From: JANMES01 sp038229715
Lineage (GTDB): Bacteria; Planctomycetota; Phycisphaerae; Tepidisphaerales; Tepidisphaeraceae
NCBI GenBank assembly: GCA_038229715.1
Contig: JBBROD010000005.1
Coordinates: 18,737-82,736 of the forward strand
Length of the DNA: 64,000 bases
Reading direction: 5' to 3'
The notes under the pieces were generated by a model that ran no database searches, was not told the origin of the DNA, and saw only the letters and a program-made list of their open reading frames with translations. Shown here piece after piece: positions 15,744 through 22,728 of this stretch (position 1 is the stretch's first letter; each line of letters begins with the position of its first letter). Both the position numbers and the translations under genes were made by a program.

Positions 15744-16781
15744 TCACACTTCTTCCAACACGGCATCCCCCGCGCGGGACGCATCGCGCTCATGACGCCA
15801 ATCAAGAAACCGCTTAAGGATGTCCTCGAACTCCGTCGCCGAGTTCATTAGGCGCATCTCCTCGCGCATGCGTTTACACGGCGTGAGGTTTTTGCTGTAC
15901 CAGCTCACGCGCTTGCGGAACTCCAGGACGGCCGCCCGTTCGCTGCGAAATTCCACCATGCCGTGGAAGTGATCGCGCATCAACTGCACGATCTGGTCGA
16001 TCGTCGGCGTCGGCGGAATCTCGCCGGTGGTGAGGTACGCCCAAGTATGGTGGAAGATCCAAGGCTTGCTCAACGCCCCGCGGCCGATCATCACGCCGGC
16101 GCATTTTGTGTACTCGATCATCCGCAGCGCGTCTTGCGGCGAACAGACATCGCCATTGCCGATCACTGGGATGGTTTTGCAACTGGCGACGACCTCCGCG
16201 ATGCCGTCCAGCCGGGCGTTGCCGGAGAAGCGCATTTCCGTCGTGCGACCGTGAATGGTGACCGCCGCTACGCCGAGTTCTTCGAGACGCCTTGCCATCG
16301 CCGGCGCGACAATGCAGGTGTCGTCCCACCCGAGTCGCAGCTTACACGTCAGCGGCACGCGCTTGAGACTCGCCTTGACCTTCGCCACCATTTTCAGCGT
16401 GTTGTCCGGATCGCACAGCAGCTTGCTGCCGCCGTTCTTCTTGGTGACTTTGTCGACCGGGCAGCCCATGTTGATGTCGATGACATGCGCCCCGCGGTCC
16501 TCGGCCCAGATGGCGGCTTCGCAAAGCAGGTCGACGTCGGCCCCGTACAACTGCATCGCCAGCGGCGAATCGTCCGGGCAGGTCATCGCCAGTTCCATTG
16601 ACCGGCGGTTCTCGCGTAGCACGCCTTGCGGGCAGAGCAGATCAGTACACGCCAGCCCCACGCCGCCGCAGGAGCGCGCGACGAGCCGAAACGCCAGATC
16701 GCAGTAGCCGGCGATCGGCGCGAGCAGCAGGTTCGTCGCCAGCTGGACGGGCCCGATTTGGAGAGGTCTAACCAACATCAA
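15744..16781 (-). CDS. tRNA-dihydrouridine synthase (Dus family)
   Basis: A 345-residue FMN enzyme that reduces uridine to dihydrouridine in tRNA D-loops. LLLAPIAGYCDLAFRLVAR opens the TIM barrel. INMGCPVDKVTKKNGGSKLL carries the catalytic cysteine in the N-x-G-C-P motif. LTCKLRLGWDD, VTIHGRTTEMRFSG and VIGNGDVCSPQDALRM are phosphate- and FMN-binding blocks, and GVMIGRGALSKPWIF closes the barrel before a helical C-terminal domain. The overall pattern is DusB-like. Two consecutive ATGs (16781 and 16778) could serve as start. It lies apart from any fis-type partner, opposite in direction to the GT2 gene 116 bases away. Confidence 0.92.
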   Translation of the reverse strand: MMLVRPLQIGPVQLATNLLLAPIAGYCDLAFRLVARSCGGVGLACTDLLCPQGVLRENRRSMELAMTCPDDSPLAMQLYGADVDLLCEAAIWAEDRGAHVIDINMGCPVDKVTKKNGGSKLLCDPDNTLKMVAKVKASLKRVPLTCKLRLGWDDTCIVAPAMARRLEELGVAAVTIHGRTTEMRFSGNARLDGIAEVVASCKTIPVIGNGDVCSPQDALRMIEYTKCAGVMIGRGALSKPWIFHHTWAYLTTGEIPPTPTIDQIVQLMRDHFHGMVEFRSERAAVLEFRKRVSWYSKNLTPCKRMREEMRLMNSATEFEDILKRFLDWRHERDASRAGDAVLEEV

Positions 16782-16897
16782 GGGCGAGAGTTTACCCGAA
16801 ATGAGCGGACGGCACGCATGAAAACCGCGCGACGACGGATTGGGCCGGTGACCGACATTGACCGCCGCGCGTCAGGCCCTTACGCTCCGGGGATTCC

Positions 16898-17755
16898 ATG
16901 ATTCAACCGATTGTCATCGCCCCGACGTACAACAATGCACGCATGCTGGCTGCGGTGATGGACCACATCGCCGCGCAAGGCTTGCCTGTGCTGGTGGTGA
17001 ACGACGGAAGCACCGACGACACGGAAAACATCCTTCAGCGGTGGGTCGCCAATGCGAGCGGCGGCGCTCTGCGGCAGGTGGTGACGCATCCGGCCAACCG
17101 CGGCAAAGCCGACGCGCTGCGAACTGGCTTTGCCACAGCCATCGAGCAGGGATTCACGCACGCCATCACCATCGATACCGACGGCCAACTCGATCCGGCG
17201 CAGATCGCCGACTTGCTCGCAGCAGCCAACGCATCTCCAGAGGCGCTGATCGTCGGCGATCGCGATCAGACCGCATCGGACTATCCGAGCAAAAGCCGCG
17301 CCGGCCGGCGAATTTCAAACCTGATGGTGCGGATCGAAAGCGGCTTGGACGTTTCCGACAGCCAGTGCGGCTACCGCGTTTACCCGCTGGGGCGGCTGGC
17401 CAATTTGTCGTGTCACGTCGGCCGCTACGGATACGAAACCGAAATCCTCACCCGCTTCGCCTGGGCCGGCGGCGAGATGCGGCACGTGCCGGTCCGCTGT
17501 ATCTACGACGTGCCCGGCGGGCGCATCAGCCATCTTCACCCGCGCAACGACACGCTCCGCGGGATCGCCATGCACGCATGGCTGCTGGTGCGATCGCTGT
17601 TGCCGATCGGCGTGAAACGAATCGATGCGCCATCGCCACGCCCGACCGGGACGATCTGGCACCGCGCCATGCGGAAGTTGCGGCCGACGCGGGGAACGCC
17701 AGCACCTGTTGCGATCGACGAGCCGATCGCGGAAGCGTCGGACGTACGCGGATAG
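16898..17755 (+). CDS. Glycosyltransferase family 2, aryl-polyene-cluster type
   Basis: A 285-residue GT2. It begins MIQPIVIAPTYNNARMLAAV, then PVLVVNDGSTDDTENIL (nucleotide binding), HAITIDTDGQLDPAQI (metal-binding D-T-D) and PEALIVGDRD. The second half has SDSQCGYRVYPLGRL, YGYETEILTRFAWAGGE and GGRISHLHPRNDTLRG. From family knowledge this layout, with S-Q-C-G-x-R-V-Y-P and I-S-H, is that of the stand-alone GT2 in aryl polyene and xanthomonadin clusters, as well as in dolichyl-phosphate mannosyltransferase relatives. Position beside the acyl ligase supports membership in the cluster that runs to about 28.8 kb. No membrane helix is present. Substrate unknown. Confidence 0.82.
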   Translation: MIQPIVIAPTYNNARMLAAVMDHIAAQGLPVLVVNDGSTDDTENILQRWVANASGGALRQVVTHPANRGKADALRTGFATAIEQGFTHAITIDTDGQLDPAQIADLLAAANASPEALIVGDRDQTASDYPSKSRAGRRISNLMVRIESGLDVSDSQCGYRVYPLGRLANLSCHVGRYGYETEILTRFAWAGGEMRHVPVRCIYDVPGGRISHLHPRNDTLRGIAMHAWLLVRSLLPIGVKRIDAPSPRPTGTIWHRAMRKLRPTRGTPAPVAIDEPIAEASDVRG

Positions 17756-17835
17756 CGCCGCCCGTATCACGGGTTTTTGGCTGGTGCTTATTGCGCAAAG
17801 CGATGGGAAACGATTGATAGCCGACATCTGAGCGT

Positions 17836-18018
17836 CGCGCGCACGGGCCTCCGGCTGCTTTGTCCAAATCATCCAAAACACGTCATGCTGAGGTACTCCG
17901 AAGCATCTCGGACACCGAATGCCGTTCGAGATTCGAGATCCTTCGGCGTACCTCAGGATGACGATACTTGTGTGTTCGCGGGGGTTTGGACACAGCAGCC
18001 GGAGGCCCGTGATACGGG
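17836..18018. repeat. Nested element: family B inside family A
   Basis: Family A arms 17836-17859 (CACGGGCCTCCGGCTGC) and 17995-18018 pair, but the loop holds a full family B inverted repeat at 17881-17963. Extra pairing outside B (TTTGTCCAAA / TTTGGACA) shows that the loop grew from a normal A element. Confidence 0.88.
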
Positions 18019-18041
18019 TGGCGTTTTTTCGCAATGCGCTG

Positions 18042-19607
18042 TTAGAGCGACGATTCCACGACATGCCGCAGAACTTTCCCGGTCGCCGAATGCGGAAGCG
18101 TCGCGCGGATTTCGAATGCACGCGGCACTTTGTAGGCGCTCAGCTGCGATTTGGCGAACGCCCGCAGGTCGTCGATCGTTGGCGGGGAGGCCTGGTCGCG
18201 CGGGGTGACTACCGCCATCAGCCGGCTGACGGTTTCGCTCTGCCGCATCGGGACGACCACGCACTCGGCCACGCGAGGGTGCTGGCAGAGCACGTTTTCC
18301 ACCTCGAACGGGTTCACCTTCATCCCGCCGACGTCGATGAGCAGTTTAATGCGGCCGGTGATGAAGAGCCGGCCCGAGGCGTCGAGTTTGCCGAGATCGC
18401 CGGTGGGGAAGAAACCGTCGATGAGATCGGCGGGCACACCACCCGCTGAAGCGGGCGGACCGGCCAAGGCTTCGGCGGCTGGGAGATAGCCGTCGAACAT
18501 CGACGCGGCGCGGATCGCGACGTGTCCTTCTTCACCCGTTGCGAGCGGGAGGTTGGTTGTCACGTTCAGGATGTGAATCTCCACGCCAGCCATCGGCTTG
18601 CCCACGCTGGCGGAGTCGAACGACGATTCGTTTGGGTCGTTGAACGTGACCGAGCCGATCTCCGTCGCGCCGTACAGCTGTGTGACGCGAACGTTGAACC
18701 GCGCGGCGAAGCGGTCCGTCACCGATGTCGGCAGCGGCGCACCGGCGGAATACGCTGTGCGCAGCGAGCGGATCGGCAGGGCGTCGCTGACGTTGGCCAG
18801 CAATTCAAACATCGCCGGCACGCCGGGGAAGATGGTGATTTGGTTGCCGGCCAATTCGGTCAGCACCGTCGGCACATCGAGCCCGCGCACCAGATGCACA
18901 GTGCTGCCGGCCCAGATCGGCGCGAGCAGGCCGTGCTCCAGCCCGTAGGAATGCGTCAACGGCACGGCGGCCAAGACGTGATCGTCGCGGGTAAACCCGA
19001 CGGCATCCGCCATCGCGGCGGAAACCGAATCAAGCGAACGCCAGCTCCGGCGTACGATCTTCGGCAACCCCGTCGTGCCCGACGACTGCAGCAGCAGCGA
19101 CGGTTTGGCCCGCTCTCCCGCCGGGAGAGGGTTAGGGTGAGGGGCAGGGTGCGTCACCTTCACTGAAGGTTTTGATGAAGCGAGCGCCGCCTGCCCCTCA
19201 CCCCAGCCCTCTCCCGAAGGGAGAGGGAGCGCGATCACCGCCGGCCGGTGTTGTGCGAGGATCTGGCAAGCGCGATCGTGCCCGATCAGCGCGACTGCAC
19301 CCGCCTGGTCCGCTGCCCGAAGCAGTTCGGCTTCGGCGATCTCGGCCGACACCGGGAAAACATCGCACCCCGAAGCCAGGATGCCGAGGAACGCAACCGG
19401 GTATTCGATCTGATTGGCCGCGCATAGCATCACCACGCCGCCGGCGGGGAACGCGCTCGCCAGTCGCCGGCCGAGCGCGGTGACGCGATCCGCCAGCGTA
19501 CGCCACGTCAGCGACTGATGGTTCCCCGCATCGCGATACGCCACCGCGCCCGGCCGATCAGCGGCGTGGGCGGCGAGGCGATCGAGCAACTGCAGGGAGT
19601 CCGGCAT
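18042..19607 (-). CDS. AMP-forming acyl-ACP/CoA ligase of the aryl-polyene cluster
   Basis: A 521-residue ANL-superfamily enzyme that adenylates a carboxylic acid and transfers it to a thiol. The start MPDSLQLLDRLAAHAADRPG at 19607 begins the fold. QSSGTTGLPK is the P-loop, LYGATEIGSV the A5 motif, FFPTGDLGKLD with GRLFITGRIKLLIDVGG the hinge region, and SATGKVLRHV holds the catalytic Lys511. It is related to the ligases that load hydroxybenzoate starters in aryl polyene clusters (inference). Two repeats are translated within it: family C at residues about 126-168, just before the P-loop, and family D near 381-393, just before the FFPTGD block. Both are in surface loops, so the enzyme may remain active. 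Confidence 0.85.
   Translation of the reverse strand: MPDSLQLLDRLAAHAADRPGAVAYRDAGNHQSLTWRTLADRVTALGRRLASAFPAGGVVMLCAANQIEYPVAFLGILASGCDVFPVSAEIAEAELLRAADQAGAVALIGHDRACQILAQHRPAVIALPLPSGEGWGEGQAALASSKPSVKVTHPAPHPNPLPAGERAKPSLLLQSSGTTGLPKIVRRSWRSLDSVSAAMADAVGFTRDDHVLAAVPLTHSYGLEHGLLAPIWAGSTVHLVRGLDVPTVLTELAGNQITIFPGVPAMFELLANVSDALPIRSLRTAYSAGAPLPTSVTDRFAARFNVRVTQLYGATEIGSVTFNDPNESSFDSASVGKPMAGVEIHILNVTTNLPLATGEEGHVAIRAASMFDGYLPAAEALAGPPASAGGVPADLIDGFFPTGDLGKLDASGRLFITGRIKLLIDVGGMKVNPFEVENVLCQHPRVAECVVVPMRQSETVSRLMAVVTPRDQASPPTIDDLRAFAKSQLSAYKVPRAFEIRATLPHSATGKVLRHVVESSL
18429..18467. repeat. Short palindromic element, family D, inside the acyl ligase gene
   Basis: Core CCCGCTGAAGCGGG with flanks as at 11645-11690. 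Translated as AGPPASAGGVPA. Confidence 0.75.
19109..19231. repeat. Inverted repeat element, family C, inside the acyl ligase gene
   Basis: CGCTCTCCCGCCGGGAGAGG with GTTAGGGTGAGGGGCAGGG (19110-19148) pairs with CTGCCCCTCACCCCAGCCCT and CTCCCGAAGGGAGAGGG (19191-19227). The middle is unique sequence. Length is a multiple of three in effect: the ligase frame continues through it. Translation of the complement gives LPLPSGEGWGEG and HPNPLPAGER. Confidence 0.88.
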
Positions 19608-19722
19608 CACGGCTAAGAGTTTAGAGGTTTTTCCCGCGACGTGTAGTGTCGCCACACGCGCGGCCCTCGCCCGTTGGTGCGGTGAGTTCGAGACGGTATC
19701 GTAACCGATTGAAAGGAAGCCG

Positions 19723-20274
19723 ATGACCCTTACCCTGCGCCCCGCAACGCCCGCCGACGGACCGGCTGTTGCAGACATCTACACATATTACGTCACCGAA
19801 ACCGCCATCACGTTCGACGAAACCCCACTCACGGGCGAAGCGATGAGCCAGCGGATCGCCGAAACGTTGCCGAAGTTTCCGTATCTGGTGGCGGTTGACG
19901 ATCAAAGCGCCGTCATCGGCTACGCGTTCGCAACGTCTCATCGGCCGCGGGAGTCGTTTCGGTGGTCTGTCGATACCGCGATCTACGTCGCACCGACCGA
20001 ACGGCGGCAGGGCATCGGCTCGGCGCTCTACGGCCGGCTGATCCCAATGCTGGCGGCGCAAGGGTTCGCACGAGCCTACGCGGGCATCACGCTGCCGAAC
20101 CTGCCGAGCGTGGCGCTGCACGAGCGGATGGGTTTCAAACCGATCGCAACGTACCGCGCCGTCGGCTACAAGCTCGGCCTCTGGCGCGACGTCGGCTGGT
20201 GGGAACTCCCGCTGATCGCCGAACTCCCGGTTCGGCCGACGGAACCAGTGGATTGGGTGTGGAAAGAAAGATAA
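19723..20274 (+). CDS. GNAT N-acetyltransferase, phosphinothricin acetyltransferase-like
   Basis: A 183-residue acetyl-CoA-dependent acetyltransferase with AAAGGAAG before the ATG. It starts LTLRPATPADGPAVADIYTY, then ETAITFDETPLTG. The acetyl-CoA loop is VAPTERRQGIGSALYGRLI (Q/R-x-x-G-x-G/A), followed by GITLPNLPSVALHERMGF. The end YKLGLWRDVGWWELPL matches the G-Y-K-x-G-x-W-x-D-V block of Pat/Bar/MnaT enzymes, which acetylate methionine sulfoximine, phosphinothricin or related amino acids. The natural substrate is unknown. It is transcribed against the surrounding pigment cluster and may be a later arrival there. A family F inverted repeat begins one base after its stop. Confidence 0.85.
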   Translation: MTLTLRPATPADGPAVADIYTYYVTETAITFDETPLTGEAMSQRIAETLPKFPYLVAVDDQSAVIGYAFATSHRPRESFRWSVDTAIYVAPTERRQGIGSALYGRLIPMLAAQGFARAYAGITLPNLPSVALHERMGFKPIATYRAVGYKLGLWRDVGWWELPLIAELPVRPTEPVDWVWKER

Positions 20275-20358
20275 TCGTCCACGAATAACACGAATCTACA
20301 CGAATGGTTTTTACGAATGGTTTTTCCTATTCGTGTAGATTCGTGTTATTCGTGGACG
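20275..20358. repeat. Inverted repeat element, family F, copy 1
   Basis: TCGTCCACGAATAACACGAA with TCTACACGAAT pairs with ATTCGTGTAGA and TTCGTGTTATTCGTGGACGA. A second, diverged copy is at 52821-52885. Confidence 0.92.
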
Positions 20359-20381
20359 ATTTTCCTGCCTCGCAAAATGGC

Positions 20382-21704
20382 TCACGCCACTGCAGCCGGT
20401 TCCATCTCATGCACGGGTTCGTACACCCACGGCATTTCAACCGCCGTCTCCGACTTCAGCGAGCAGACCGGGCGCTTCGGGGCGATGCCCCAATGGTCCT
20501 GCAGCCACATGCTGAACCAGAAAAACTGCAGCCGCCAGCGGAGTTTCCACGCCGGTTTGGGGAACACATGCCCAGCCAGCACCGCGAAAATCGCGTTGTG
20601 TACTTGCAGCGGGCCTTGCCCTTCCATGAACAGTTCGCGGAAGGATTTGCGGTAGTAGTTTTTGATGATCGCCCAGAACGGCGCGGTGCTGTCCTTGATC
20701 ATCCGGCCGTACACCTTGCGGGATTTTTTCGCGTTCCGCGTGCCGTCGAACATGCCGATCGTGTGCTTGGCCGCCTCCATCCCGCCGTACATCGCCAGCG
20801 TCACGCCGGTGGAAAAAATCGGATCGAGGAAGCACCCGGCGTCGCCGACCATGAAGTACCCGGGCCCGGCGAACGGCTTGCAGGTGTAGCTGAAGTCGGC
20901 CAGCACCTGATTATTCTCCGGGCCGGTGGCGTTCTTCATCCGCAACTGCAACTGCGGGCAACGTTCCATCGCCCACTTGAGCAGCCGGTTCGGCGGGACG
21001 TTAATATCCTTCACAAAGCTCGGGCGGGTGGTGAAGCCGATGCTCATCTTGGTTTCGGTCAGCGGGATCAGCCAGAACCATCCTTCATCGCACATGAAAA
21101 TCGTCGGGTGACGATCGGGCGTGCTGGTATCAACGTTCTCGAAGTGTGCGAAGTACGCCACCTTCTGCAATTCCGGGTCGTCGAAGTTCCTGCGCTGCTT
21201 GAGGTGCCGCCCGACCACCGTGCCGTGCCCGGAGGCGTCGAGAATCATCCGCCCTTTGATCGTGCGACCTTCGACGGCCACTTCCACGTCATTTTCTTCG
21301 AGCTTCAGGATTTCTTTCACCGGCGCGTTCTCGTACACCTCCGCGCCAGCCACGCGGGCCTGCTCGGTCAGCATTTTGTCAAAATGACAGCGCTCGATGT
21401 TGAACACCGGCACCGTTTTCACCAGCGCCTGCGAGAAGTAGAACCGCATCGCCCGCGGGTCATTGCCGATGCAGAACTCCGCCCCGACTTTGGGCACGTG
21501 CGGGAGCTTGCGCATCTCTTCGGTCAGATTCAGCTCTTCGAGAATCTCCATCAGCTTGGGCAAAAGCGTTTCGCCGATATGGAACTTGGGATGTTGGGAT
21601 TTTTCCAGAACGCAGACTTTGAGCCCCGCCCGCGCCGCGACCATCGCCGCCGTCGATCCACCGGGGCCGGCGCCGATCACGATCACGTCGTATTTATCAT
21701 TCAT
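20382..21704 (-). CDS. FAD-dependent halogenase-like oxidoreductase
   Basis: A 440-residue flavoprotein. The N-terminal Rossmann motif is DVIVIGAGPGGSTAAMVAAR, then FHIGETLLPKLMEIL. Residues 209-214 read WFWLIP, the W-x-W-x-I-P signature of flavin-dependent halogenases, and Lys72 in PKVGAEF is at the place of the halogenase catalytic lysine (my alignment by eye). GYFMVGDAGCFLDPIFSTGV is the second FAD site. It could halogenate or hydroxylate an aromatic ring, as expected for a xanthomonadin- or flexirubin-like product, but related proteins of this group include geranylgeranyl reductase-type enzymes, so activity is unproven. The start lies 40 bases after the chorismatase stop, same strand, so the two are likely co-transcribed. 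Confidence 0.78.
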   Translation of the reverse strand: MNDKYDVIVIGAGPGGSTAAMVAARAGLKVCVLEKSQHPKFHIGETLLPKLMEILEELNLTEEMRKLPHVPKVGAEFCIGNDPRAMRFYFSQALVKTVPVFNIERCHFDKMLTEQARVAGAEVYENAPVKEILKLEENDVEVAVEGRTIKGRMILDASGHGTVVGRHLKQRRNFDDPELQKVAYFAHFENVDTSTPDRHPTIFMCDEGWFWLIPLTETKMSIGFTTRPSFVKDINVPPNRLLKWAMERCPQLQLRMKNATGPENNQVLADFSYTCKPFAGPGYFMVGDAGCFLDPIFSTGVTLAMYGGMEAAKHTIGMFDGTRNAKKSRKVYGRMIKDSTAPFWAIIKNYYRKSFRELFMEGQGPLQVHNAIFAVLAGHVFPKPAWKLRWRLQFFWFSMWLQDHWGIAPKRPVCSLKSETAVEMPWVYEPVHEMEPAAVA

Positions 21705-21744
21705 ATCCGCACCTCTTCGTCGCTTCGTGACTATTCTTGGTCTA

Positions 21745-22662
21745 TTAGCTCAATCTTGCCACGCCTTCGATTTCTACCAGCAATTCACTACGACACAGAT
21801 CGGCCAGCATCAACTGCGGGCGGGCGGTTTTAGGAAACGCGTCGGCCGCCAGTTTGAGGATCATAGCCGCGTCGCGCTTGCGGGGATGGTAAATCCGTAC
21901 TTCGCTGAACGCCGCCAGCGGATTCCCGCTCGCGCCGGCAGCCGTCACCAGGCTGGCGAGGTTCGCGAGCGTCTCCCGGAACTGCCCGGCCAGTTGGTTG
22001 CGGTGGACCGTCTGCTCACCGGCGATGCTCGCGGTACCGCCGACGAGGACCGATCGGCCCGTCGGCAGCAGATCGTTTACGATCGTCGCCCGCGCGAAGC
22101 ACGGCGGCAGCGGGCCGTACCGCTTGCTGTAACGGAACGCGGGAATCTGCCGCGGGTTCTCGATCGCCTTGCCCGCCGCCGTGGCCGCCAGACAGTGCAC
22201 CACCAGATCGCGCCCGGTGTGCCCGACGCCCGACGCCGTCGCAACGCGCCCGCTGAGTTGGTCGCTCCCGCCGAACCATTCGCAGAAGGCTTTGAACCGC
22301 CCGGCGTTAAAAACCATGTAGCGGTCGCGGTCGCCATCCATGGCGTGATGAATCGAGGGGATGTAATTCCAAAATCGCACAGGGATGTTGGCCGGGTGCG
22401 TCGAAAGCGCCCGGCGGATGAGTTTGTAGGTTTGAACCGTAATCCGCTCAAACGCCGCCGCATCCAGATCAGCGGCACCAATGGCGCGGACGCTCACCAG
22501 CGTTGCGTGATCGTTGGCGCGGGTGACGAGTAAGGTGCCGTCAATGGTCTGCTGCGACGCCCGCACATCGGCCAGCAATTCGCTCGCCCAGTGCGGCGGC
22601 AATAGTTCGTCAGCGGGCTTCCACGCGGAGGGGGCGATCGATAACGCTTGCGACATGCTCAT
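21745..22662 (-). CDS. Chorismatase-like protein (XanB2/FkbO/Hyg5 family)
   Basis: A 305-residue cytosolic protein. Motifs of the chorismatase family are all present in order: PVRFWNYIPSIH (residues 95-106), DRYMVFNAGRFKAF, a V-A-T-A-S-G-V-G strand, ENPRQIPAFRYSKRYGPLPP (168-187), CFARATIV, VGGTASIAGEQTVH and FRETLANLASL, ending LCRSELLVEIEG with the conserved glutamate. Family members convert chorismate to 3- or 4-hydroxybenzoate or to dihydroxycyclohexadienoates; XanB2 supplies the xanthomonadin starter. That is the likely role here because it sits in the ketosynthase/ligase cluster. Which subfamily product forms cannot be read with certainty. The start MSMSQALSIA at 22662 is chosen; a longer frame adds little. 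Confidence 0.85.
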   Translation of the reverse strand: MSMSQALSIAPSAWKPADELLPPHWASELLADVRASQQTIDGTLLVTRANDHATLVSVRAIGAADLDAAAFERITVQTYKLIRRALSTHPANIPVRFWNYIPSIHHAMDGDRDRYMVFNAGRFKAFCEWFGGSDQLSGRVATASGVGHTGRDLVVHCLAATAAGKAIENPRQIPAFRYSKRYGPLPPCFARATIVNDLLPTGRSVLVGGTASIAGEQTVHRNQLAGQFRETLANLASLVTAAGASGNPLAAFSEVRIYHPRKRDAAMILKLAADAFPKTARPQLMLADLCRSELLVEIEGVARLS

Positions 22663-22728
22663 GAAAGACAAACCACGGGCCAACGTGTTAGTTCCCAATC
22701 CTCGGATTATTACGGCACTCGCGCGCTA

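Noticed and set aside
20304..21833. A 509-codon open frame opposite the halogenase-like gene
   Set aside because: Antisense artefact: it starts in a repeat and has no recognisable fold, whereas the minus strand shows a complete flavoenzyme.
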